Source: Grifola frondosa
Lineage: Eukaryota; Basidiomycota; Agaricomycetes; Polyporales; Grifolaceae
Length of the DNA: 64,000 bases
NCBI GenBank assembly: GCA_001683735.1
Contig: LUGG01000019.1
Location: forward strand, 124,001-188,000
Direction: 5' to 3'
The translations under genes and the position numbers were made by a program. This document shows, piece after piece, positions 1-11,545 of this stretch. Numbering within the stretch: the first letter of the stretch is position 1; the number at the start of each line of letters is the position of its first letter. Under the pieces are notes generated by a model, which made no database searches, was not told where the DNA came from, and saw only the letters and a list, made by a program, of their open reading frames with translations.

Positions 1-268
1 GACGAGGTCATCGATGTCTATGCATTCCTCGGCCGAGCAGAGCGACAACGTACCGCGAGCCCCCACTTGCCCCCTTCCCTCTTCTCCTTTGCCTTCACCG
101 ATGCCGGCAACCTTCGACCACCTCAGAGTCTTGCCTGTCGACGTCGGCTTAGGCACGCGCGTGTCGGAATTTAGTATGAATGGATTCAGCGAGGAAACGA
201 TCGAGGCGTTCCGTATCTTCCCCCAGCCGGGGCAGCAGCCAAATCAGAGACTTTCGGACAGTGAATAG
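1..268 (+). CDS. Possible C-terminal end of a gene cut by the window edge
   Basis: An open frame runs in from the left edge and ends with TAG at 266-268, giving about 88 residues. The composition is Ser/Pro-rich at first and then more balanced, as in the tail of a regulatory or disordered protein. No family is recognised. It is kept only because the frame is open from the window start. It could equally be chance. Confidence 0.3.
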   Translation, partial: TRSSMSMHSSAEQSDNVPRAPTCPLPSSPLPSPMPATFDHLRVLPVDVGLGTRVSEFSMNGFSEETIEAFRIFPQPGQQPNQRLSDSE

Positions 269-950
269 TCTCACAAAGTGTAGTTGATATCTTTCGTCTT
301 TGTCTGCGAAGCGGTGAAATTGATGTTCTTTGCAGTTGTGCGGACATACCAGTACCAATGTGCGCGTTGTATTGCTTACTTGTCTCGTGTGCTTCGTTAT
401 GCGCGGTCGTAGCGCTTCTTCGCTCGTTCGAGAACGATGCGTTTTCGTTTCATCAAGAATCCAATTTGTTGTTGCGCGCTTTTCTCCTTTGATGTCGGTA
501 TCTACCTTTTTTCAGCTGGGTTATTGATTGTAGTGTATCCGTAGCTGTATGTATCATGTAGGATTACTGCCTGGGCGCAGAAATGTGCGGCTCCTGGCAT
601 TCCTTGCACGAAGTACGCTCAATAGAAGAATATTTACAGCCCGCGATCGATAGCCTTAAATATTTCGCTGAGTTTATGGCTCTTCAGTCACTTATGAAAA
701 GGAAGTTGAAAGAACGAACTGGTGTGTTTTGCTCCGACTGGTGATCGCATCATCAAGAACGTGTTTTTTACATCCAGTCAGACTGTACGGCGTTCTCATC
801 ATCGAAGGGATAGCGCAGGGCCAATACTAGTCATCAACTGATGAGCAAAATCAGGTATCAGTAACTGTAACTGTCAGACGGACGACCAAACGTCGTCGGA
901 GGTTCAAGATATTGTTAGAGCATACCACACGATGCCCGCCGTCACCACCG
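269..950. other. Gene-free stretch
   Basis: No supported coding sequence. It probably holds 3' untranslated DNA of the partial gene on the left and of the minus-strand gene ending at 951. Confidence 0.5.
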
Positions 951-1288
951 TTACTCATCTGCATCTTTGGGCAGCTTTGCAGCCTCCTGCATAGCCTTTC
1001 TCCGGCCGCCCAACATGAGCTCCACATAATCCGCCCCACCGAGAACCGGTCCCTCGCCTTCCTTCCTATGTTTTGCGACCTTGGCCTTCAACCCGGCGTG
1101 TCTCTTCTGCTCCTTCGGAGTGGGAGCAGCGGTGGGAGCTTTTGCTGCAGGACGCGCGACTGGCGCAGACGCAGCAGTGCTGCTGGTCTTCTTTTGCTGC
1201 GGCGGGAAATATGGTGAGAATCAGACCGTATAGCGAGGCTTTACAATAAACATACCGGTCGCTTGTGAACTTTCGCACTGCGTCCCAT
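951..1288 (-). CDS. Small lysine-rich protein of unknown function (92 aa, one intron)
   Basis: ATG at 1288 starts an 11-codon first exon (MGRSAKVHKRP). A clean GT-AG intron follows (1197-1255, 59 nt), and exon 2 reads to TAA at 951-953. The predicted protein has 92 residues. It has a basic start, an Ala/Pro/Lys-rich middle, and a more ordered C-terminal third containing the GGADYVELMLGGRRKAM motif. The size and charge resemble small nucleolar or ribosome-associated factors, but that is inference and I assign no family. The exact splice, the in-frame continuation and the short ordered tail support a real gene. It is too short and spliced to stand out as one open frame. Confidence 0.7.
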
Positions 1289-1489
1289 GATTGTGAGTTC
1301 ACAGAATGGTCATGAAGAGGTAAGGACGCAAACGTGAATTAGCGCCCAGCTTGTTAGTCCAGGAATGGACAGAACCCACGTGTAATGGCGAAGTTGCCCT
1401 AGCGCGCGCCTCCATCGTTTGGCTTGCGAGTTGCTTATCCATGTCTTCAGCACCAACTGCAGCACCGACACCAGCAGATTGATCCAACC

Positions 1490-3327
1490 ATGATATCGAA
1501 GTTGCCACAGGAGATTCTCATATACGTGTTGTCATATCTTTCCTTTGTCGACATCCTCACTTGTCGTCGTGTTAATCACTTCTTCAACAACGTTATTCTA
1601 CACAGCGCCTTCCTAGAATATCTCATCGAACTGCAATCTTCTGGATATGAGGATAATCCCTCATCCAAACTTACTGTTTCTGAGAAAGTTTCGCTCCTGC
1701 GAGCAACGGAGGCGGCCTGGAAGCTCTTAATATTCGGTCGCGCCACTTCTATCCGCTTCACAAGCTTTAAGCCTTCAAGCCTTTATGATTTCACTGGGGG
1801 AGTGCTTATGCTTGGAGAAGCCCCAGAAAATCCCATGTCCCACTGGACTCAGGCGCTACGCTGGATACAGCTATCATCGATTTACCAACGCAACCATGAC
1901 GACATAGATTGGAACAGGATCGACGTGCATGCAGAAATAATAGATTTCGGTCTTGCAGTACAAGAGCATGACCTGGCCGCAATTGCTACCTATAAGTAAG
2001 TGTCGGCAGTTTCAAACGAAGTCCGCTGATATGTGTCTTTATAAAGTGTGGAGAGCGATGGTCTCACAGTTTTCGTCAACCTACACTTGATCCAGATTTC
2101 CAAAGGCACTCCTCATCCTCTTGCATCCGAAGCAGTTCTTCGAATTACCGAAGCGCCAATCGCTGTCATCCATCACTGCTTTATCTCAATAGAGATCATT
2201 GGTGACACATTGGGAATTATCTTGACATTCATATCCGCTGATTTCCATGAGCGAACTGAAGTATACTTTTATGACTGGAAATCGGGAAAGAAGATAGCGG
2301 TGTGTTCTTATATTCTTAGGAGAATGAATACATGCTGAGTTCTGCTAATCAGTCCCGGGATACACCGCCTGAAACCTACTTCTCTTTTGTATTCATCTCG
2401 CAAGATATGTTGTCCTGCCCAGCTGTGCCGAAAATCGCTTGGAGCTATGTCGCGTCGGCACAAGTGTGTTGCATACAGATCAAGACCCTGACAAGCCTAT
2501 CCCTTTGGAGCCATCTCTCATTCTTGATCTTCCCCAGCTTTCGAATGGTTACCATGTCACCCAAATTATGTGCCGTTCTGAGCCAAAGCCTTATGCTTCC
2601 TTCGACTACACCTCACCATTGAATTGTACTACCCCTTTCCAACCCAATGGCTCGGATGCTGTCGTTCTCTTCGACATTCACATAACACACCCATTTAATA
2701 TCCACGACTTTTTCACCCTCGTTGTACACCGGTCATCTCTACTTGCTCTATTGGATGATATGCCGACCACAATGCCTTCAACTCTGAGTGTCCCTTGGTC
2801 GATTTGGGGGCCTAAAATTTGTCGATGGCTGCCAAACGAAGGTATTCCTAACACTTGGATCACCGTCTCTTGCGGCCAGCGCTATATCACCATGGAGAAG
2901 GAATCTGAAGACGATGCCCGGCCAATCACCGTCTACGACTTTAACCGATCTTCATTTCGCAAATCCTATTCGTGTTTTCCTCTCGTGCAACGTTTTGGTC
3001 AGACGACCCTTGGAGGCATCGAATACGGCATCGGGGTTGTCGACGAACCTTCCGTCCTGAATACGGACGTATTTGCGATCCCTCCAGGACCAGTGTCTTC
3101 CTCTCTCCCCTATCAGAAAGGTTGCACTTCGGAGCAATACTGGTATTCAGCGGTGCTCCTTGACCAAGATAAGATTGTCGGCGTGATGGTGTGTCTGCAA
3201 TACATATATGTTGTCCACTCCATTCTGACTTGACAAACAGGTGGACGATGAGGATAGAATTGTTGAACTCGCTGTGCATACAGTTGGACCCAGATCTTAC
3301 ATTTCAACGAGAAGGGATACACAGTAA
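1490..3327 (+). CDS. F-box domain protein, one apparent frameshift
   Basis: The protein opens with an F-box (residues about 1-45, motif LPQEILIYVLSYLSFVDIL), which in known proteins binds Skp1 in SCF ubiquitin ligases. The long C-terminal substrate region resembles the basidiomycete F-box/WD-like family. Exons are 1490-1995, 2047-2299, 2353 to about 3187, and a last short exon after a GT-AG intron ending at 3240, with stop TAA at 3325-3327. Around 2410 the frame changes. Family-like sequence ends in FISQDML and resumes one base out of register at SCAENRLEL. Adding one G after TTG restores a continuous protein of about 540 residues. It is either a recent null allele or a base-call error. The substrate cannot be predicted. 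Confidence 0.8.
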
Positions 3328-3437
3328 AACGACTGTGCTCTGTACGACATTACATCTCTGTATCTCTGTGTTGTGTCATAGATTAACTATCCGACTTTGA
3401 GGCTGCCATAATGGATGCACTATATTTACGGATGGGG

Positions 3438-5031
3438 CTATATTTTGGCTGCGTTCTGCCCGGCCTTCCGCCCAAATACCGCACCAGCAGTCAATCCGCT
3501 CCCACCCGGATAGTTGCCGTAGAAGAGCCCTCCAACTAGCTCACCCGCACAGAACAAACCTTTGATGGGGATCCCAGTGGCATCCGAGAGCACACTGGCG
3601 GTCTCGGAATCGATTGCAAGCCCGCCAAACGTGAACGTGATCCCACACGATACTTTCACTGCCAGAAACGGCGGTTTATCGAGAGGCAAGGCCCAGTTCG
3701 ACTTCGCGAGTTCGAGGCGCAGCTGTGACGATTGAGTGGAGAGACCGTCCTTGACGGCAGGGTCCCACACCTTGGACGAGTTCTCGTTGTGGAACTTGCG
3801 CACAGCGTCGTTGTACCTCGATACAGTGTCGAGAAAAGTGGCTCTGTCTTGCAGCCCGAGCAGTGATAGTTTATCTGCGAGTTCATCCAGCGTCTGTGCC
3901 CATATTTTTTCGACGACATCATCGGCGTACTCCTCGCTGCGCAACCACGGAATGACCTGTGAATCAAAGAGCTGGAATGCAAATCCGCCTGGTTGTGCCA
4001 GGATCTCCCTGCCGAATTTCGCATATGTGTAGTTTCTGAAGTCGATCCCCTCGTCGACGAATCGGCGGCCCAGTGCGTTGACCATGATGCCGAGGGATAA
4101 CCCGATTTCGTGAACTGGTTGCTGAGCACACGGTCTCCGCGGTCTGCGGGCGCGTTGGCGTCCCAGCATGTAGAGTGGCATGAGTTGAAGTCTCCTATTA
4201 GCTTCGCGCCGACGGACTGGGCGAGGGCGAGACCGTCGCCAGTGTTGTAAGGCGTGCCACGGACCTGGCAAAATAATAATAATAATAAGGTGCTGCTCAC
4301 TTGGACGACATCGTGATGCTCACCATGGCTCCTTCCCAATGTGCGCCTAAATGTTTCGAACGCAGTTCAGAACTAGATTCAAATCCTCCACACGCCAAGA
4401 TGACTGCAGACGTGGAGAGTATCACTCGTTTGCCGTCGTGTACAATGGCTATTCCGTTGACAGATCCATCCGCTACTGAAAGCTCGACGGCGGGCGTCTC
4501 GAACCACACTTCGACGCCTGCTTGTTCTAGCGCAGCATGGTGCGCTGCGATCAAGCCCTTGCCTCCACTCTCAACACCCAGAACCATCCCACCCCAAAAT
4601 CTCTGCCGTCCATTCACTAGGTAGGCTTGGCGATTGAACGAGAAGATGAACGGTACTTTGACGCGCTCCGCCAGCCATCCAACGGTTTCCCTCGATCCTT
4701 CCACAACGGCCGCAACAACTCCTGGATGCGGCTGTCCGTCTCCGAGCCGCATGATATCCGCTGTGAACTCGTCCGCGGAATACGCATCCATGTCGATGGT
4801 TGATGCCGTCTCTGGGGAGACATTCTGGACGATGGGGAGCAGGTCGTAGAGACCCGCGTGTACGGTGCGGTGTGCGCCAGCAGTGAAGTATCCATTCCCG
4901 CCGGCCCACTCCTTGGGACATTTATCGACGAGAAGGACGCGTTTGCAGCCAGAGTCAACCGCTGACAGCGCGGCGCAGCATCCTGCGTGTCCGGAGCCGA
5001 CTACGACACAATCATACATACGATCCGTCAT
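3438..5031 (-). CDS. FAD-dependent dehydrogenase, fumarate-reductase/tricarballylate-dehydrogenase type
   Basis: A flavoprotein of the FAD_binding_2 superfamily. The N-terminus (from ATG 5031) carries the dinucleotide-binding motif VVGSGHAG at residues about 10-17. It is followed by GGNGYFTAGA, typical of TcuA-like enzymes that oxidise tricarboxylates. The C-terminus has the conserved flavin-binding run GELVGGLFYGNYPGGSG. One intron (4265-4323) joins HWEGAM to VRGTPYNTG in phase 0. In exon 2 the frame breaks at a CCC run (GGG at 4094-4096 on the plus strand). Upstream reads GDRVLSNQFTKSGYP and downstream resumes LGIMVNALGRRF, needing one added C. Length about 510 aa fits the family. It lies 480 bp from an MFS permease on the same strand. 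The substrate is inferred, not shown. Urocanate- or 3-ketosteroid-type relatives are alternatives. Confidence 0.85.
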
Positions 5032-5511
5032 GGTAGAGAAATTGGAAGCTGGCGGGTAGAGGACAAGGTAGAGTTCAGCTGGGCAGCTGTGTCAGAATCA
5101 CAGATATTCTGTGATAGCGGCAGAAGGGTCCGAGCAGTTGGTGGTCATGAGGTCCATCCACATGGATGTCAGACTGTAAACCTGATAATCAATATATAGT
5201 GTTGGTAGCCATGAAATACAGCAGGGGGTGTCGTGCAAACGCCGACCAGAGAACGTGCAAGCACATTAAGAGAATGGCTTCAAGCAAACTTGAATGTGGT
5301 ACTCGCCGAAATGCTTGTTTCCTTAACGCCTATATATTACGTAACTTCCTGTGACTCCCGATCAAGAGTAGCCTGCCACAATATTGTGTTCTTGTATCTT
5401 GTATTTACAGCTGATGCTCGGACACAAAATTCTCCATGTTTCATACATCATATAGAATTAGTAAAATATCGCGATCCTCATCTCCATCCTGAACCGCGGC
5501 CCCCTTACTTA
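5032..5511. other. Intergenic region between flavoprotein and permease
   Basis: Upstream region of the flavoprotein gene and 3' flank of the permease gene. No coding sequence supported. Confidence 0.5.
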
Positions 5512-7643
5512 CTATCTGAAGTATCTGTAATCAGGGTTTAGGTCTCCCATACGCTTCTTTTCGTCCTCCGAGAGCACGCTCGCGTCGCTTGCCTGGAGCC
5601 GATCACGCGTTCTGTTCTCGAACGTGACTCCGAGGAAATACACGACGTTCGCGAGGACGGAGAGGCAGATGAACGCGATACATATGCTGTAGCCGGGAAT
5701 GTACTTCGGCGCGTCCTTTGCGAGGAAGGCGAACACCGCGATAATGCCACCAACTATGAAGAAATCAATGTGTTAGGTGAACTGAATTAAAGACGACGTG
5801 ACAGGTACGCACTGTTTCCAAATCCAACTTGCCAAGCTGTACCGACGGCGCGTCTATGATGGCCTCCCACTATCAAGCGACAGTAAGCATCAAAAACGCC
5901 ACCGAACAATGCGGTCAGAGCTTACAATTGGTATTGAACCAGCAGACGACGATCGGCATCGCGGAGTACGTGCCCATGGCTGCCAAGAACAACGCAGCAT
6001 ATTGCAGCTTGGTATTGTGGTGTTCGACCAGGAGGATGATGAAGCCCGTCAGGGCCACGGCGATTGGGATCATAACGAATGTAAAGCGATGCTTGAAGTA
6101 GTCCGACGCAGTTGCGGTGATCATGGCCAGAGCAAAGGCACAAGCCCATGGAGGCACGGACAGCAGTTGGGTACGAATGCTGGTATGACCGAGACCCTGG
6201 ATGATTGTCGGGGCAAAGTATGCTGCATGCGCAAGACAGCCTCAGCAAGCGAAGGACAAAAGAAATTCAATACGCACCATAACCATACGCAGGGACGATG
6301 AGCCCAAAGTACATGAAGCCGCCCACAATGATTTTGTCTGATGGTGGATGAGTATCTGCAGCCACGTAAACGAGATAATGACCTACAGTCTTTGAAGACG
6401 TCCAGGACACTTCTGACAGTGAGTGGCTCATGCCTCTTCGAGTCTCCTACGTCCTCATATAGACGCGCCTTCACGAACTCCTTCTCCTCAGCCGTCAGCC
6501 ACTTTACTTCCTCAGGAAAATCTGAAATCGCGAAATATAGAATTGCCGACACGACACAAGTCAAAGTTCCCTCTGCACACAGTGACAACGTTTAGCGCTC
6601 ACGCCCATACTATCAATCGGAGAAGCAACTGACCCAAGATGAAGATCCATCTCCAGCCACGGTAGCCTCTCATACCATCCATCTTCCCAATGGCACTGGC
6701 CAGGAGACCACCGAATCCGCCTGCCAGCGTGGTAGACGAGAAGAAGAATGAGTAGCGCTTTTGGGCTTCTGCACGCTTATACCACCTGCGATCGCAGACT
6801 AAATTAGTTTAATATACTTGCACTAGCTCATATGTCCTACATTGCGATGAGGTAGAAACAAGCAGGGAAGATACCGGTTTCCACAAATCCTACGTATCAA
6901 GATTATCAGCTACTAGTCACAGAAAAGGTATGATAGCGTACCCAAGAAGAATCGCGTCGCAATAAGACCGCTGAGGCTTTTCGTGAGACCTTGGAGGACT
7001 GTGATGAGCCCAAACAAGAACATGCAGAGTGATACTATGGAGCAATGTCAGATATCGGGGGAGTGGTGCGATCGCTGTTTGGGATATACTCACGCCAAAC
7101 GTGCGGTTTAAAGTGCTTCAACAGAGCATTTGAGGTATCTCAAATAGAACATATGGGACGAAGCTGGGAAGAACATTGGTGACAATGGCTGAATCCTCCG
7201 GTTGCACTCACAATACTACAAGCGCGATGTTGTATTCATTTCCGCCCAACTTCAAATCCGTCTTCAGACCGAACAATGCAGCATTGGAGATATTCACACT
7301 GGGTAATGCAATCAACACTGAAGGGTATGAGATATACAAATCATATACATACCGGTCCAGGAATGCCAGCAGGTACAATAAGCACAGAACCGGGACAACT
7401 CTACGGTCGATCTTACGAATAACCTTGGCCTCGTCGATGTGACGGAAACGGCTCTTGTAGTCTCCGCCTTCGGCAGATACAGATGGCGCACGGTTGCACT
7501 GCTTCTCCACATCTCCTCCAGCCTGGGACACGATCTCCTTCAAAGATGGCGTAGAGCCCTTCGCTTGATAGACAGAAGAGCGTTGAGACCATATGGTAAG
7601 TGGGGAAGACGAAGATCCGCTCACAGTCTACTTCTGAACTCAT
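5512..7643 (-). CDS. MFS transporter, allantoate/anion:cation symporter (Dal5-like) family
   Basis: A 12-helix-type permease of the fungal ACS/Dal5 group, which imports carboxylates, allantoate, nicotinate and similar anions at the plasma membrane. ATG is at 7643. A 61-nt intron (7564-7624) follows a 19-nt first exon, and about nine more short introns follow. Diagnostic pieces in order are LDRVNISNAALFG (first loop), IRKIDRRVVPVLCLLYLLAF (helix 1), a long central RYSFFFSSTTLAGGFGGLL helix pair, and AMPIVVCWFNTNLGGH in the second half. The soluble C-tail ends NPDYRYFR with TAG at 5512-5514. At 7134-7135 a CCC appears as CC, so FEIP must jump one base to SNALLKHFKP. Every other exon joins cleanly. 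It lies beside the flavoprotein gene and may supply its substrate (inference). Confidence 0.88.
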
Positions 7644-8115
7644 CTTGGGCAGATCCTAGGGTGCACACGGTGATTGTGTGCGACCAAGGGACCAAGAGAT
7701 TGCGTGCGAGTCCTGTGTCGCTTGGGCTTTTGAATGGCGTTGGCGGAGCGGAATGGCGCGTGCATCGAGTCAGCTGTCTTGGAAGCAGCTGACGGGCGTC
7801 TGTACATCAATGTTTTAACTTTCTAGCTCGCTAGCCATAAATGGAAATTACACACCGCGATCCCCGGTACCTGAATTACCTCTCCCCACAGCGCTCGTGC
7901 ACGAGATTCGAGGGATCCCGACGCAGGATCTCCATCCCGCACCTCGGGTCATTTCCAGCACCTCCATTCCTTCAGCAATGCGCCACAGGATGAATGTAAA
8001 GCAGAACATGGCTGTTCGATTGTTATGGACGCAAGTGCTCCTGCTTCTTCATACAAAATGAATGTAAGAATACATAGAGATGCTGTAAGCCATACATCAC
8101 CGAGCGCCGCAACCC
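7644..8115. other. Gene-free stretch
   Basis: Upstream region of the MFS gene and 3' flank of the acyl-CoA dehydrogenase relic. Nothing else recognised. Confidence 0.45.
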
Positions 8116-9473
8116 TTACTCATGCGCCGCTCCGTTGAACTCTCGGCCGATAAACATCCGCCTGATCTCTTGTGTGCCCGCGTCGACGGTATATAACCGC
8201 GGAGTAGCCGGCCTGTGGGATATTCTAACCAAGGATCTTCATGAGTTCTTCATTATTCTCGTGTCTCCGAACTCATGAAGATATAACCATTGCCATCCAA
8301 ACACTGCATTGCTCCATTGTGACCTCCACCGCTCGATCAGAGGAATATAATATCGCGCCCGTGCAGTCCTACAATTCGTCAGGAATCTGGAATAGCCGAG
8401 ATAGAGTACATGCACGCTCTGCCTACCTTTGCCCTCGTCGCAGCCTTGATAACATCATATACAACGATCGCTAGGCGTTCACATATCCGCGACCTTTCCT
8501 ATTCAAACATTGAGCACGACTGTCATCGTGAGCAAGCCATGAAGACAAACAACCCATACGTGCCACATACCTTGCATAAGTTGAAATGTTCGAACCGGCT
8601 GGCCAGATTGTTCCTGATCGTAAACATAGTCGATTGCGATGCAGAATGCTGCCTGCATCAATCTGACAAAGATCTAGGAAAACACCGAGCGTATCAGCCA
8701 CAGGAGGTGATGGCAGTTAACAACAGTGACACACCCGAGCAGACCTCCACCAGTGCCATGGGCTCCAGGTCAAGCCCAGACATGAGAACCTGAACACTAC
8801 TATAAACTGGGCCCAGTATTCTCTGAAGAAAAAATTATCAGCCGGCCTCGTAGAACCGATAATCAAACGAGAATTTTCACCATCTGGCACGAAGTAATCC
8901 TCGAAAACAAGCTCGCAGGGGATGCTTCCGCACATCCCCATTTTGTCCAATTTCTGCAAAGCCATGCTCAATCATGAACGCAGTGATTCCTCGAGATGCC
9001 TTCTCAGGCGATGACTTCGCATAAACGATGAGCGTGAAAGCAGTGGGGCCGTTCGTTATCCTGTAATATGAAAGTGAGAAATTAAGCTGCTTTGTTGGTG
9101 AGGCTGAACAAAACACCCAAACTTTGTTCCCAATAAGCTCCCAATCGCCCTCCATCTTCATTTTCACCGCGCGTAATTTCATGCTGACGACATCACTGCC
9201 ACTCCCAGGCTCACTCACCACTGGGTTCCCTACCTCCTTGCCAGATTTAACGTCCGGAAGATGCTTCGCCTTCTGTGCGTCCGTGCCCCACCGGTGGATC
9301 TGACATTTCCACAGCAACAGTACCATGGGTAAGTCGCAATCGATCAGAATGACCAGGCGCGGAGTGGACCTCACCTGATTCGCGCAGATGTTTGAGTGTG
9401 TACACCATACTATGAGAGCGCCACAGGTCCTGATGTGCGCGAAAGCTCCTCCATCGCCAGGGTGTACTCAATG
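8116..9473 (-). pseudogene. Decayed isovaleryl-CoA dehydrogenase
   Basis: Pieces of a mitochondrial isovaleryl-CoA dehydrogenase (leucine breakdown, FAD-dependent acyl-CoA dehydrogenase) lie in the right order on the minus strand but no longer form a gene. Recognisable are TLAMEELSR (about 9470-9435), followed by an in-frame TAG; WGTDAQKAKHLP with the flavin-site SEPGSGSDVVSMKL (about 9290-9180); ITNGPTAFTLIVYAKSS; KLDKMGMCGS; FQLMQG preceded by a diverged helix; DCTGAILYSSDRAVEV followed by a frame break at the MQCL motif; and AGTQEIRRM with IGREFN at the C-terminus (stop near 8116). In-frame stop, frame breaks, damaged splice sites and substitutions all occur. Unlike other genes here, a single added base would not rescue it, so I regard it as a true relic. 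Confidence 0.85.
8235..8282. repeat. Perfect 14-bp inverted repeat with 20-nt loop
   Basis: ATCTTCATGAGTTC at 8235-8248 is exactly reverse-complementary to 8269-8282. It lies in the degraded C-terminal part of the isovaleryl-CoA dehydrogenase relic. It could form a hairpin or be a small inverted duplication made during decay. Confidence 0.75.
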
Positions 9474-9908
9474 AAAAAAGTGAGGTATTTGCTAAGTGTT
9501 CTGTGAGACCCACAAATGACTTTATTACAAAAACAAACACACCCAACAAATGCATCTATTTTGCATGGTAAGATAAGTAAAGAGTGCGAGAAAAGTCAAA
9601 CTAAGTACTGGGCCAACCTAAGTAATAAACTAGCGAAGAAGAAAAAAGCATCCCTAATTCCTATATTTAGCAGTTATTGCATACTTATTCAAATCCACCG
9701 ACGTACCTCCGCACCAAACACATATGCTCCCTATCGGCTCACGATCGACGAGCGTGAGCGTGTATCTCTGCATATCCGCACGCTTCCTCCGACAGAGGCT
9801 TCAAAACCGCTACATAATAATTGGATCTGATACAGTTTGGCCCTGGACCGATTTTCCGAGGCAGTTACATCGTCCTTGCGCATCCAAAATCTCGTCCGAC
9901 CCACACTC
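9474..9908. other. Gene-free stretch
   Basis: AT-richer DNA with no supported gene. Any N-terminal exon of the dehydrogenase relic is not recognisable here. Confidence 0.4.
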
Positions 9909-10466
9909 CTACCGTCTCAATGCTCTCCATGCTGCAGCAGGGCCGATGGTCAATGCCTTTCCTATCCCCTCTATCAACTTTCCGGTACCATATATGATTC
10001 CTGCAGCCACGGCGAATGGCGCTGCCAACAGGATAATAAGTCCCTGCACGAAGGGATGGAGCATCTTGTCGCGCGCTTCATCATCTCCCGCAGCGAACTC
10101 CTCTGCATTGCGATAGAACTTTGCCTTGACATCCGGATCGGTGTGCAGGTCTCCAGCACGCCGCATGTACTCTGGGATGTTCCGAGCGGCCTCCTCCTTC
10201 TCTTCCTTGTTTCCCTCCCGCTTTGCCCGCTGATATCTCTTGATCTCATTTTGGACCTTGGTAAGGGCAGCCTTCCATTCGTCCTCCTGCCTATCCTCTT
10301 CACCAGTATGCTCGGCAACATGGGGTTCGTGTACGTCTTCATTACTGCCTGCGACGGCATTGGCGTTGGCGTTACTGCGTGCTTCGACAGTACTGCCCGC
10401 CTCGACAGTACTGCATCCATCGGCGAGGGTCTTATCAGAGCTGTCGTCAACGGCTATAATCTGCAT
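9909..10466 (-). CDS. Small membrane-anchored protein, copy 1 of a tandem pair
   Basis: ATG at 10466 gives 185 residues ending AAAWRALRR. The first 60 residues are acidic and Asn/Ser-rich. Residues about 60-125 are strongly charged and helix-prone (KRYQRAKREGNKEEKEEAA). Residues about 135-165 form one long hydrophobic, Gly-rich segment starting FVQGLIILLAAPF, probably a membrane anchor or hairpin. No named family is recognised. The next 1.1 kb holds a diverged second copy in the same direction, and the match extends into upstream DNA, including a conserved intron-like GTGAGTATCCAGTC block just before the start region. An upstream 5' exon is possible. Function unknown. Confidence 0.6.
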   Translation of the reverse strand: MQIIAVDDSSDKTLADGCSTVEAGSTVEARSNANANAVAGSNEDVHEPHVAEHTGEEDRQEDEWKAALTKVQNEIKRYQRAKREGNKEEKEEAARNIPEYMRRAGDLHTDPDVKAKFYRNAEEFAAGDDEARDKMLHPFVQGLIILLAAPFAVAAGIIYGTGKLIEGIGKALTIGPAAAWRALRR

Positions 10467-11072
10467 TTTCTATTGCTGCTCTTAGCATGTCGCTGTGGGG
10501 TGTAGGGACTGGATACTCACGAATATACTGGAGCACACTATGTGGGAAGGCTAATGCCTGACGGGTCTCGTCCTGTTCTCTTATGCCCTGATTGCAACGC
10601 TTCCCACGTCGGGCAAGTTTCGATTTGCATCGCATCTTGCCGGACACGCCTTGTCTAAACTGTCGTGCTGCGCCGGACTTGCCCTGCTATCTGGGCAGGT
10701 TCTGATGAGAAGTTCACACTAAACAAACACGGAGAGTCCTCGCAGCCACCCGCATCATGTCCGTTTTCTCTTCGAACCTCCGCAGCTTCGCATCGCTCGC
10801 TGTTCTTGTTATTTTTCGCACGCTGTGCATGCTCCTCCAATGCTACGTGCCTCAGCTCTGCATTTTCTGAATGCATGCTCGCTGCGCTCCTGAATCTAGA
10901 GCTGCAATGCGAAGTGGGGACCCATGTAAAATTGTCCTTGCGCGTTCGAAATCTCTTCCGAAGGGATACGTTGCAAAAAGAAAGTACGGTGCGCATTGAG
11001 CCTGATTCAATGGCTTATTGTCTAATATCCGTGGCAGATACGCCCTCAGTTAGGTCCAATATACTCGTTCTC

Positions 11073-11545
11073 CTACCGCATCAATGCTCTCCATGCTGCA
11101 ACAAGACCAATATTCAACACCCTTCCTATCTCCGCTACCACACCATACACAATTTCTCTCACGTTCTCGAGCACCACAGTAGCTGGGGCTGGGGTGGGTA
11201 GCACCGTGGGAGGTCCGGGCACAACGAACTGGAAGCCCTCAAATGCGCACATGTACCAGAACATCATCTCTCTGTAGTGAATGCCCACTCCGTGTTGCAT
11301 GTGGGTTTCAATTTTGTGGCGGCCTCTTCCATCTTGTCCTCATCTCTCTCGCTCTTCGCGCGCTGGTACCCCTCGGTCTCTTGTATGATCTTGAAGAGGG
11401 TGGCGCTCCAATCGCGCTCCACCTTTCCCCTTCACCTTCATCTCCGCTATCAGAATCATGTATGCCTTTACTGTGTCTGCCAGCGAGGGTGTCATCACCG
11501 CTGTCGTGTTCTGCATAAATCCACCCAATCGTTTGATTCTCTATT
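11073..11545 (-). pseudogene. Diverged tandem copy 2 of the small membrane protein
   Basis: The C-terminus reads RVLNIGLVAAWRALMR, close to the end of copy 1. Further upstream in another frame are TEGYQRAKSE and MEEAATKL, matching the charged helix of copy 1. The two parts are out of frame and the hydrophobic segment is shortened, so this copy appears broken. Upstream DNA (to about 11930) also resembles that of copy 1. An undetected splice or base-call errors could rescue part of it. Confidence 0.6.

Noticed and set aside
4265..4323. A third frameshift in the flavoprotein gene at the splice after MSSK
   Set aside because: Using the earlier donor right after HWEGAM gives a clean phase-0 join to VRGTPYNTG, so no base needs adding there.
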